DNA of 64,000 nucleotides, from the NCBI GenBank assembly GCA_023653785.1, contig JAMKCH010022259.1, forward strand, positions 104,557 to 168,556, written 5' to 3'. A program made the position numbers and the translations under genes. This stretch comes from Ophioderma brevispina. Lineage: Eukaryota > Echinodermata > Ophiuroidea > Amphilepidida > Ophiodermatidae. Position 1 is the stretch's first letter, and every line of letters begins with the position of its first letter. Positions 34,641 through 45,582 of this stretch are shown here, piece by piece. The notes beneath the pieces were generated by a model. The model ran no database searches and was not told the origin of the DNA. It saw only the letters and a program-made list of their open reading frames with translations.

Positions 34641-35810
34641 TTTTCCTAATTTTAATCCCGACTTACTTTTTAATTACGGTAAACCACATTATTGAATATC
34701 TTCCGCTTTCAACATTACATATACCTCACATAAAATTACAATTTGGAAGCAGAAGAATGTAAATAAACAGTGGCTCAAATAATACTACACATTTTGAAAA
34801 AAGGTAGTATTTAAACGCTGACCGTTATTATCTTTTCCGTAGTATTACGTTTTCGTAACTTACTTGTTTTTAATGTAAGAATACGAACTATGAAAATGTT
34901 TTTTTACCTATAAATGTGTTACATTACGTCGTAAGTACGTCATTAAAAAATGCAAAATCTTATTTTCCCTGTCCTTTTTAAAAATATAGTTTTTAAAACT
35001 CTTGTTCCTCCTTTTGTATTATATTTAGTTTTAATTTGAAAAAAGTAGTACATATACTAATATACTATCACGTCTTATGTAGTGGATGAGTTTTAGGACT
35101 TGTAATCTTTAAGGCCGCGGGTCGAATCTATGTAAGGTATATTGTACGTTTTTCATATTTTTGATGATTTATTGGTGATAAAGATGTGTACATTACCACT
35201 ATAAACTGGTTTAAATCTTTATTTCTTCACGTTGTCCCCTTGTTTATTGCCTTTTTTCTCAAAATTGTTTGCCTGAAATAGAACTTTTTTTACAACCACG
35301 TGGTAACGTAATACAACGTTTGTATGAAGCCATAGCTACATGTTAAAATTTGGTTTGAGGATTGTAATTAACTTTTAATTCTTAAATTTTTCAGCAGTAA
35401 AACCAACAACAACGTCGAAGTTGAGATTTTACGCCATTATTTTACTTCCATGCAATGTTTTTCGTATTTTTAGGCTCCAGTTATTTTTACGTTCTTCATG
35501 TAGTGATTCCCAGCTGCCAGTAATGCCTGTTTTTGTTACAGTTTATTTTTTAACAGTGTGTGTTTAACCCTTTGGACCCTGGCCAGTTTTGTAACGTTTG
35601 TAACCCATCCTCGTGGCTTTAGAGGTGGCCTTCCAAATGCTTGCAGGTGATTTGGAACACATCTATAACACCAGCAAGGCATATATGCTTGTTTCGACTC
35701 ATTTAAATGCATTTTTCATGCTAATTCTGAATTGTGGCCGGGAAAATGAAGACTTTTTTACATTTTTGAAAAAAAATTTATTTTGGACGGCCGACTCGCC
35801 GTTAGTTCTC
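34641..35810. other. AT-rich sequence with a weak tRNA-like remnant at 35073-35133
   Basis: TATGTAGTGGATGAG, ACTTGTAATCTT (TGT in a loop position) and GGGTCGAATCT occur in tRNA order on the plus strand near 35073-35133, but no acceptor pairing is seen. The rest was not recognised. Confidence 0.3.
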
Positions 35811-36289
35811 AAAGGATTAAAGAACGACACATCTTTACCCTTGTTGGTTTTTAGAAACATTCAATTGCGATGCTAGTAGAAAACATTTTTCAATGGCGGA
35901 CATTTTATTGCGGGTTAAAGAACGATTCACTTCACCATTGCTTGTTTTAAGCCTCGTCCCGAACCAGATTTTACCGAAGTTATCAAAATTTTGGTCAAAA
36001 TTTTGGCATCAAAGGCAAGCTATTTTCTCATTTACCTGTGAAATCTTAGGGAGGCTAAAGGCCCGTTTTAGTTTGGAAGTTATGATGAAAATATAGTTAA
36101 ATCGGGTCATCTTTAACCCTTGTTTGTTGAGAAATAGTTATTTAAGAAAACCTTAAATGATAAAAGTGTTTATGTTCGTCAATTGCGTTAAGAAGGATCA
36201 ACTGATAAGAATTTATTTATTTTTTAAAACCTCAATATGATAAGTGCTTTTTGTTCGTTTATTTGTTAAAAAATAAATGATTAAAGATA
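35811..36289. repeat. Further satellite remnants
   Basis: GGATTAAAGAACGACACATC, TTTTATTGCGGGTTAAAGAA and CACCATTGCTTGTTTTAAG continue the 33-kb satellite in decayed form. Confidence 0.6.
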
Positions 36290-36459
36290 TGAAGAGTATG
36301 TTTAATGATTAAAGTTTGTGTTCGTCCTATTTGCGTTAACAATCTCAACCCGTATTGTTCAGAAAAAAGTAACTTAGGCGATTTGGAAATTTTGGAAACT
36401 TTTATTTGTGGAACAATTGGTAGATATTAACATTAAATGACTCTTTTCACCCTTGTTTC

Positions 36460-36629
36460 AGGTGTAAAGTGAACCATTGTCCGGCGTACTCATGTCCGGG
36501 ACAATGGTGAACAATCGGTCACTCGATGACATTTGACTCTTTCGCACATTAGTTTTACGCTTTATTCCCGTTATCGTCTATGGAGCCCCGGACTACTGCT
36601 CCTACCGGACTTATCTGCTTTCACACCGG
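36460..36629. mobile_element. GTCCGG-family MITE
   Basis: Starts AGGTGTAAAGTGAACCATTG, then TCCGGCGTACTCATGTCCGG. The core has ACGCTTTATTCC and CGTCTATGGAGCC, and the end is CTGCTTTCACACCGG. Confidence 0.75.
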
Positions 36630-37265
36630 CTACCGAAAGTTTTTTTATAGATGCGACAAACACACTGACTCGGCGGGCTTGGTTACTTGAAAATTTACCC
36701 CTACGTATTAATGGGTCGCGAACTTGCATTTCTGCGGGATTAAGTTGTAAAATGACTTCAAAATTTGACTATAGAAATTCTCGCAAGATCAATATTTACT
36801 CGGCACCTTTGTATGAAGGATACATTTAAAGGACGCAAAAAAGTTTAAAATAGCTATTTAGCTTTGGCTTCCCGCTGTCGCCGCTGCATGAGTAACACCC
36901 ACATCTTCGCATTCCGAAAGCTGTGTTTGTATCAATTCAGCTTGGCTGCCTATAATGAGCAAACAGCTGCAGTCGTGTGCTGTTGCCGGTGTCGCCGCTG
37001 CATCATGCAACATTTATTATTTTTTGAAAACCGTCAAATGATAAGGGTTTGTGTTCGTTTATGTGTTAAAAAAAATAAAGGATTAAATATATTAAGAGTA
37101 TGTTTTATGATTAACGTGTGTGTTCGTTTATTGCGTTAACAATATCAACCCGTTATTGTTGTTCAGAAAAAAGTAAATCACGGCGATTCGGGAATGTTTG
37201 GAAACTTTTATTTGTGGAACAATTGGTCATTATGAAATTAGAATGACTAATTTTCACCCTTGTTT

Positions 37266-37438
37266 CAGTTGTAGAAGTAACCATGTCCGGCGTACTCATG
37301 TCCGGTAACAATGTGAACTAGGGCAATCGATTCAGTTTGACTCTTTACTGCACCATTAGTTTTTCACGCTTTATTCCGTTATCGTCTATGGAGCCCCGAC
37401 TACGGCTCCTACCGGACTAGATCTTGCTTTCCACCGGT
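37266..37438. mobile_element. GTCCGG-family MITE
   Basis: GTTGTAGAAGTAACCATGTC to TTGCTTTCCACCGGTG. It shares the CACCGGTG junction with the next copy. Confidence 0.75.
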
Positions 37439-37613
37439 GTGGCAGGAGATTTTCCGCCGGGCTCACAGTCCGGGGAACAATGGTGAACAATAGGGTTCAG
37501 TTTCGATTCAGTTGACTCCTTCACGCAACATTAAGTTTCACGCTTTATTCCGTTTGTCGTCTATGGAGCCCGGACTATGAATCCTAGCCGACCATATCTC
37601 CTTGGTCCCCGGT
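37434..37613. mobile_element. GTCCGG-family MITE, tandem second copy
   Basis: Starts CCGGTGTGGCAGGAGATTT, has the same core (CACGCAACATTAAGTTTCAC), and ends CCATATCTCCTTGGTCCCCGG. It sits back to back with the preceding copy. Confidence 0.7.
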
Positions 37614-37970
37614 TACCGAAGTTTGATAAGCGACAACACACTGAAATCGGCGGCTTGGTTAAATTGAAAATAATTCCCTACCGTGATAATGGTCGCCGCA
37701 CTTGCATTGCTGCGTGATTAACTTGAAAATGACTTAAAAATTTGACTACAGAAAATCTCGCAAGATCACATTTTACTCGGCACCTTGTATGAGGATACAT
37801 TTAAAGGACCAAAAATGTATTAAAAACTATTTAGCTGTGGCTGTCGCCGCGCATGAGTAAAACCCACATCTTCCGCATTCCGAAAGCTGTTTGTATCAAT
37901 TCAGCTTGGCAGCCAATAATGCAGTCTTGCGCTGTGCCCGGTGTCGCCGCGCACAGGCACAGCCACAGCT

Positions 37971-39215
37971 TCAACCGGTAGAGAAATGCGATGTCATCTA
38001 ACGTCATGCAAGGTAACAAAAATCCCACTTTATTTTTTTTAAATAAAAAAAACGTGAAAAACCAAAATTACCCGAAATGTACAAATCAACTCAATCTAAA
38101 ATAAATCGAACCGTTCTGGGTAAAACAAACACACTTTATTGAAAAAAAAACAACAACGGAAAAGGCCATAATACCAAAATCGTATAAATCAACAATCTAA
38201 ATTTAACTTTTTAACTATTTTCCCCACGTTTGCCCATTTGATAGCAAGCACATCCGAAAAGGAAAAAACCGTGACACTCCTGATTTCTGGGCGGTCGCCG
38301 CTGTCGCCGTTGCGCGTGTAAAACCATAGTTTCACCCTCGACGTAATTGCTCCATAACAAAATATCTCAACTTTATTATAAAAACACGGACAGGCCAAAA
38401 TAGCCAAAATTACAAATCTAGTCTCAAATTATAACAAAACCCATTTTCTTTATTGAAAAAACAACGAGAAAAGGCCAAAATTAACCAAAATCGTAAAATC
38501 ACATCTAATTTAAAATTTAAACTATTCCCCTTGCTCAGGCCCACTTGATAAAGTAAGCACAAGAAAAAAATGTAAACTCTTGAAGTTATGGGGTGTTGCC
38601 GCTGTCGCCGCTGTCGCCGTTGCCCGTGAAAAACCATATAGCTTCACACACTCGATGTATACGCAGAACAATAATCCAACCTTATTTTTTGTTAAACGGG
38701 AAAATGCCAAAATAGTCCTAATAGTGTAAATTCAAGCTCAAAATTAGTACAACCAAGCTCAATCTAAATTAAAACGCGAACGTTCATGGTTTAAAACTAA
38801 ACCCCCAAATTTTTTAAAACCAACGGAAAAGGCCAAATTAACCAAAATATATCGGGAAAAGGTACAAATAGGCCCAAATTAAGTTAAATGATTAAATAAT
38901 CGAACAAATCAAGGTAAATAATAGAACAAATCAAGCTCCATCTAAATTAAACATTCGTGTTTAAACACTTTCTTGAAGAAAAAAACACGGGAAAGTGCCA
39001 AATCGTAAAAAAAACAACTAAATTTAAACTTAAATGTTCATAGTTTTTCCCTTAATCATGTTCTATTTAAATTGAAATAACTATTAAACACTGTTCCTTA
39101 TTCGACAAAGGTACAACCCAGGTAGGCCCTACAGCTTCGCGCTGTCGCCGTTGCCTGGGTTTTTAAAAAGGTTTTGGCTCGCGCTGTCGCCGTTGCCTGG
39201 TTAAAAGGTTTGGCT
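37971..39215 (-). repeat. GC-rich satellite array, minus orientation, about 305-bp units
   Basis: GCCGCTGTCGCCGTTGC, the complement of the 29-kb core, occurs at 38288-38310, 38593-38620, 39137-39155 and 39183-39200. Linkers are GGAAAAGGCCAAAAT-ACC, TTATTGAAAAAACAACG and CCCATTTGATA-AGCAC. The two best units are about 302-306 bp apart. Confidence 0.75.
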
Positions 39216-42200
39216 TCTGCGCGGATATGTGTAGGGTATGCTAAATTTAGCCGATTATTTAACGACACTTCTGGAAATCGCATTTTGGACGAGCCTGATT
39301 AAAGTTGGTCACCGTGGGTTACCCGATCCGACACTAAACCTCGTCACCCACTTTTACTCCTCAAAATGGATATTTTGATACTCAGAAGAACGCCCCCTAT
39401 TGTTTCTCATTACCCCAGTGACATTTTAGGTCCCAGGAAATGTTTTCATTTTTTATTTTTTGAAAAAAACGTCTCAAAAGTGTGGTATACCAGCATTTAT
39501 TAACACACACTGTCTATTGTTCCAATCTGAGTAACCATTTTTGCTTCTACTATCCAAACGGCTGGACCGATTTACTCAAAATTTGTAATCAGATGTTTTT
39601 TGGTTTTTTTTTTTTGGGTGGAATATGCTCCATTGATAGATAAAACTTCATAGAAATTTGCATCATGATCGGTTCACCCACTTGAAGGGAATTTTCGTCT
39701 AATATAATTAAACTGAATTGAAAACATGTTCTCATTAGAAGTAGTTTTTCCAATTCGTAATTAATTTAGGTACTTAATATTAGGCTATATCTAATTTAAC
39801 TCATGTCACGCTGACCTGAATTCGAAAGTTATCACATACTGGCGAAAACAAAGAGAAACTGCCTTAACACTTTAATGCTAAGCTTTTACAGTGCGTTAAT
39901 TCAAATTACACAAACTCGTTGAAAATACAAGATATTTATACCATTATTAACACAAAACAGTGAATAACATGCTTTTTGACACTATCTTTTGCATAACAAT
40001 AACGTAAACATCGCCGTAATGTTAACGTGTTTCAGCGTTATTAAATAACAATCCTCGTATACCTTTGTTATTCATGTACAATTTTAACCGTTAACGCTGT
40101 GTTACGGTATTTTCTCCGTATTTGGCAGTAATTATATAGACCCATAGCAACATGACAAGCACATTTACGTGTTTGTACGGTTGTGACATTATAATTGATT
40201 ATGCAATAATCTCTTCAATAGTTTCTCTCATTAATAACATTATCTTCATTTTAAATTAAGACTACCTTTTAGGTTCTCTTTTTACACATTTGTACAAATA
40301 ATAGGACCATGGAATCAATTCGATTGGTATGCGTGTCATCCTCTTCAAATGAGTGGACTCATGTATATGATTTTGAAATGCCACCATCATCTGATTTTAA
40401 AAAATTAATGTTCATTTACAATTGGATTTTTTTTTAAAGGATTCACTGAATAGGTAAACAAACATTTTGTTTTATTTTGTCTTGTCCTTCACAACCCATC
40501 CTGTTTTTGAATTGGGTGAAATTACTCTACAAAAGAATGCCGAATAATTATAACAATTCTAGGAATTTTGGGTTTCTTTCAGAAATTCCACATTTTAATA
40601 ACACCAAAACCAAAGCTGAAAAACTTCCAATTATTTAAAAACACAATAATGCAATACAGTACTACATTGTCAAATTTGCTATGTTATATTAAAAAAAATA
40701 ATGCAAAAGTGTGTTCTGGCCGACCGATCCTATCCCCAAATTAGCGGGGAGGACAACAGACTTTTTGGACTTACAACTATGTCCACATTGTTTTGAAAAA
40801 TACCGCACTTTGTCAAATATAAACCGGTACCGGCGTAACAAACGGCATGTTGCATTGACACATTGGTATTGGTGACACACGTTTGGATATGACATTGAGG
40901 TCTCACCAAAAGCCCCTTTTTTAGAACATTAATAATTATGAAGACACTTTGTGCCAATTGTACCCTATCATTATGGTAAAAGAATAAAATATTTACAGAT
41001 ATCAAATAATCACAATTCCTGGTATAAAATAGTATGCACAAATATGTAAAAGGAACGAATAAAAGGCACTTCTTGCATGTGTGTGTATTTTGAAGCCATT
41101 TATAGTGAATCACACTCTCGATTTCAAAAATAATTGATTCACCCCAAAATGGTATTTTAATTTTTAATATTTTGAAAATGCAAAGTATTGCTAATTCCGT
41201 AAAGTTCAGATGCAACTGAAGTAATTAAGTGTCATATTGTGATGCCATATCTCAGATCGGCGAGTTGTTGGCCAATTGGATGATGTCACTGTTTTTCATT
41301 ATCAATTTCCACTGCACAAAGTTTTCACGACGCCGGTAGTTGAATATTTGAGGCTACTTTGGGCCGCGCTAAAAACCACGATTCTTTGTTCACCGAAGTT
41401 CCCGTTACGGGCCCCATCAGCATGAATCGAGGTGTAGCGATGCATTTCGGTTGATTGACAGCGGAGCTCTTCCATCATGTCAGACTCTGACTCGCGTCGG
41501 TCCTCCACGCTTTACAGTCTCTGATTGTTGTCACCTAACTGGCCACGCCCACTCTTTTAAGTACGAAAAGATAACAATTAGATTTAGTATTGATGACCTC
41601 GTTAACAATAACGGCACGCGACTCTAAGTGACCCTCCCAAAATTACCTTTCCCTTTCATTTATCCCTGTAGGGTGTAGTGCCGGAACAAAGAGGGTCTTA
41701 AATACCGCAAACTTTTCAGAACTTTACAAAACAATCCTGAAACACAAAACAATTTCAATTTCTAAAGAGAAAGTTCTGGCCTGGGAAGTATTAAGGTCAA
41801 CTTTTAATATTACGGTAATGTTACAGGGCAAGAACCATAAGACGAGGCTAGGTTGAAAATACCCGACTCAACCATGACAAAATAATTATTTCTTCCACAG
41901 TTTACTTGTATTACAAGTCTAATAACATCAACCTGACAACCTATGCAAAAAGACCTGACACACGCATAAAAATTAAGGAAATTAATACAAAGTCTCAACA
42001 CATGGCAAACGGGCTGAAGCTTTTTTACAGATTTGATTAAACCAAACCACGTTTCAATGCTAATACGCTGAATGAACGATATCTACCTCGAATTCAAATC
42101 TCATGTCAAATGACCAAACCATTTATGGTTTCACTCAATAGAGGTTTCTTGCTGTCAATAAGCTGCTAAATTCACTAATCTTTTAGCAAACAAATGCTAG

Positions 42201-43127
42201 CTCATAATCACAGTCGGAATGACGTTAAGCCCGCTACAGCACTCAATTTTACGAAACCCTTCTTCAACTTGCCAAAACCTCTTTTCAACGCCTGGGACTA
42301 GTGTCATCGACTGTAGTCTACCTCTTCATAATTTTACAGAGTGTTGTTATACACCCGATTATAACATACATTCAATATTGTAATTTAAATAAGATTTCGA
42401 AATGCCAAATCCAGCGAATACACAAACACTATTCAACAGTTATCTGCTTTTAAAACCAAGATTGAATTGGATCATAAGAAGAGCCCCAATATGGCACACA
42501 AAAACCCTAACGAGTAACCTTTTCCAATGGAGCAAAACAAAGCGCCACAACTTCTCGGGTATCAGGAACAGTTACGGCACGCGCCCATCGATTTTGGAGG
42601 CTACTTAGTCAATATAGAGTTTATCTGCTTTGATTTTTTGTTGATTAGAAATTATGTAATTGTATATACCCTGGGGCTACCGGTTAAGTCTGATATAATG
42701 GTATAGGGTTTGGCGAGATCGGGGTTTCGGGTGAAGTTGAAGTTGTACGACCTTTAAAGACATAGAATCATGTATGTTTTTCGGCAAAACAGCGTTCGGA
42801 AAATGCGCCATGTACAATCAAAAGACATCTCAGACTGGGTTTCCATACATTCCTCATCTAATGAAAATTTAATCTTACACATGACCTATGCACCGTTTAC
42901 TTTGATCACACACACAACCTGAATCAGCACCGTTTTTTCTACTTTCATGCTAAAGCCAAATGTTTTCACGTCCAAATTAAGACCATAAGAATAACCTTAG
43001 AGACTAAGTTCAAACTTAACATGTCAGGCTTACTTCCTTGACTTAATGCATGACATACGTTTTTTTTTCTCTGGTACTGCCACAGAGCAAATGCATTAAT
43101 TGCGCCATTTTTAAACTAAAAATACTT
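39216..43127. other. Unassigned AT-rich sequence
   Basis: No TE boundaries were recognised. A 161-codon minus frame at 40730-41215 has no ATG until about residue 120 and no known motif. A minus frame from ATG at 41478 to 41302 (58 codons, begins MMEELRCQSTEMHRY) follows a GTGGGCGTGGCC box at about 41555-41543 and is a weak candidate only. Confidence 0.3.
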
Positions 43128-43410
43128 ACCGAATTAAAGAGTGTGCCGTAGTTCGGCTCACTTTGGTTCCTTCAATTAAACCACGTCTGGAACTCTAGAA
43201 AGTTCTTCTTCTTCTGGTTTCAAGGCGGTGAATCTGGTGAGGAAACGTTGTTTCGAAGCTCCGAGCTGGAACAAGTGGGGGAAAGTGAACCACTCCTGCT
43301 AAACACTGCCTGACGGCATCACTTCGTCCAGCAGAGTTTTAATTGTCTGAGATAGTCACCTGCAGATCTGAGAGTTTCTCAACTTGCTCTTTTCTTATTG
43401 TTCTCGCCAT
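43128..43410 (-). CDS. Candidate first exon with short open frame (speculative)
   Basis: On the minus strand an ATG at 43410-43408 in good Kozak context (TTCCCAATGGCG) opens 23 codons. It begins MARTIRKEQVEKLSDLQ and stops at 43339. About 200 bases further on, TTCG|GTAAGTATTTTT near 43131 is a very strong splice donor. The surrounding 43.2-43.9 kb is less AT-rich than its neighbours, which suits a promoter/first-exon area. An internal splice at CTGCAG|GTGACT could also remove the stop. The peptide was not recognised as any family. It may be a uORF, a genuine first coding exon or chance. Transcript data would decide. Confidence 0.2.
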
Positions 43411-45126
43411 TGGGAAGTTGCTGTTGAGGCTTGCAAACCCTAATTTGACCAACTTACTCGATTTCTCTCCTCTTTGTTTCGTCTGCTACTGCTTGTGGCT
43501 GAGGTTGCGAGAGGGTATAGCCCAAATTGCTGAAATGAATGCGCCGTTTACACTCACAATTCAGGCATGACTGTTATCGGTGGTTTAACCGTTTCGTTGC
43601 CCGTTTTGCAGAGCTCACAGTCACTGTTTGTTGCAGAATTGGTACATGTCTGCAGTACTTCTCAGTGAATTTTTCATTTTCATTTTGACAACAGTTGTAT
43701 AGCACAGGTAGTAGGAGCGGGGGTGTGCGTGTGCCTCGATGCGTAGCAATGTAGGAGTGGTGCAATGTCGCGTGGTTCCTATATTTTATGATTTGAACGT
43801 CCACAGCTTTTTGATCTCTCTAATCACCAAACTGTCTGCATGAATTTTACGCCCGTCCCACTTGTAGACATACCGTTGAAATCATATAACCGCTAGACCT
43901 TTTTTGGCGTGTGGTCGTGCTCACTTGAAAAGATTATGCTCATTAAAAGCCTGTCTCGCGTCTGTCGTGCGACACAATTTGCATATGAAGGAGTGGCCTT
44001 CCCGTTTGAAGTATTTCTCCCAAAGAAGCCGTATACCAATATATGTTTATCTTAGATTGGTGGCACCAAAGCTTGGAGCTGTCCACAATTCATATTTGTG
44101 GCGTCGCATTTCATTGGTTAAAACCGTAGTATTGTTAAGAAAAAAATAGAAAACAAAGTTTGTTACCTATGCAAGGTCACCGGCGTGTGCCGCTTCACCT
44201 TAGTGACCGAATAGCGGCTAGGTAAGCGAACGGCGGCACCCCTGGCCTAACTCCTAAACTACTCTTTCTATCACCGCTATCAATGATGAATATCTTATGC
44301 TTTTGAAGTTTCCTTATATACCATTAACGAATTCTGACTAGTGTCCGGCCTAGACCGACATGATCTAATTATTCAAATTAAAGACTTATCTAAGTATCTA
44401 AGTGTTGGCATATTGTTGAACACATTTTTTTCGTAATTACTGCATGGTAATAATAATAATATCAACAATGAAAACTGTTCCTGGATGAAATACCCCAGAA
44501 GTGTGCGGATTCGTTTCCCAATTACGGTAGGTATTTGCTGTCCCTTATTCGCCTTATTCCTCGTTGTGTTGTCGTTAAACCCATTCAGCAACACAATTTA
44601 GCAACAAAACATACCATCTTCTCTGCATGAACCATGCTTATTTGCCAGATATTGTAGTACAATGACGGCACACGCCATTTTGAAAAATATTTTTTGTACG
44701 GGAACTCTTGAGAATACTTTACCTACGAAGGGATTTTGAAACGAGAAAATACCCCAATTATCACAACGTAATATTCAAACAAAACCCCGTCACAACACAG
44801 TCACCTTATAAGTGGGGGTGATGATTTGTCAAATTGAAATTATTTTCTGTTTTCATTAACATTGTTTTCATCTCATTTATTATTACAATTTCCCGGTCAG
44901 TGGTGTATCGTAATGCTGCCATTTGTCCAGCGCAATGCTACGCAGGTATCCCTTTGGACATAGGCCTCGAGGGAAGAGCTAACTAACCGCAACTTCCCGC
45001 GCCCTTTTCGAACCAATTTGCCCGTTTTCAACGCATCAGTGAACTATTTCAAAAACTCGGCATGATATGGCGTTGAGATGAATATGAAATGTGCATTACC
45101 ATGCACTATCGCGATTTTAGTTAGTG
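43411..45126. other. Unassigned sequence upstream of the candidate exon
   Basis: No TE, RNA gene or clear core promoter was recognised. Confidence 0.3.
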
Positions 45127-45168
45127 CAGCACGTAGTAATAATAGTAGTAGTAGTAGAAGTAGTAGCA
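45127..45168. repeat. AGT trinucleotide microsatellite
   Basis: GTAGTAATAATAGTAGTAGT and following AGT/AGC triplets. Confidence 0.9.
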
Positions 45169-45231
45169 GACGAATGCAACGATAACTCAATTTCTGACTA
45201 AGTCGCTGATTAATTTTACCCCCAATATTAA

Positions 45232-45578
45232 AGGTGCAACAAGAGAGTTTCAAATATCATGTGTCCCTTAAAATTTGAAAGCCCTTTTTTTACACTGATG
45301 TAAATGCTTTCCATCAAAAATATCCCAAATTTGAAAGGAATAAGCTGAGAATTATTTCTGTGGTACAAAAGTATGAGGTTTCTAATTTAGTATTGGACAA
45401 ACTTCAGTCGCCTATGTTTTATACTGAAATATAAGTAAATGAAAATCACTTTTTGTTTTCTCTTTTAAAATATTTCTGTAGACAAATACAAAGTAAGAAA
45501 TCTATTGAGTGCCTATACTATATGAAATCACTACATATAACGCGATATATGGATGTCTTGAAATCTCTCATTGCGCCT
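45232..45578. mobile_element. TTAA MITE, family I, copy 2
   Basis: TTAA at 45228-45231 and 45579-45582 flanks AGGTGCAACAAGAGAGTTT and GAAATCTCTCATTGCGCCT. The interior aligns in inverted orientation to 22644-22992 (TTTCCATCAAAAATATC, CAATAGATTTCTTAC and TATTTCAATGTAAAACATAG, or their complements). Confidence 0.88.
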
Positions 45579-45582
45579 TTAA

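Larger units (their letters stand above)
36290..37970. repeat. Tandem duplication of a 0.8-kb unit containing a MITE
   Basis: Unit 1 (about 36290-37090) and unit 2 (about 37090-37970) share GCGTTAACAATATCAACCCG, GGAAACTTTTATTTGTGGAA, a GTCCGG MITE, CTCGCAAGATCA then TTTACTCGGCACC, GTCGCCGCTGCATGAGTAA and CATTCCGAAAGCTGTTTGT. The offset is about 796 bp before the MITE and about 983 bp after it, because unit 2 has an additional MITE copy. Confidence 0.85.

Noticed and set aside
28900..39220. LTR retrotransposon suggested by long direct repeats
   Set aside because: No primer binding site, polypurine tract or gag/pol coding. The direct repeats are satellite units.
40730..41215. 161-codon minus frame, longest outside TEs
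   Set aside because: It begins at TTG, has no ATG until about residue 120, has no motif and its composition follows local AT richness. An exon cannot be excluded.
43125..43145. ATACTTACC as a U1 5' end on plus
   Set aside because: No U1 body follows. It is the complement of a GTAAGTAT donor.
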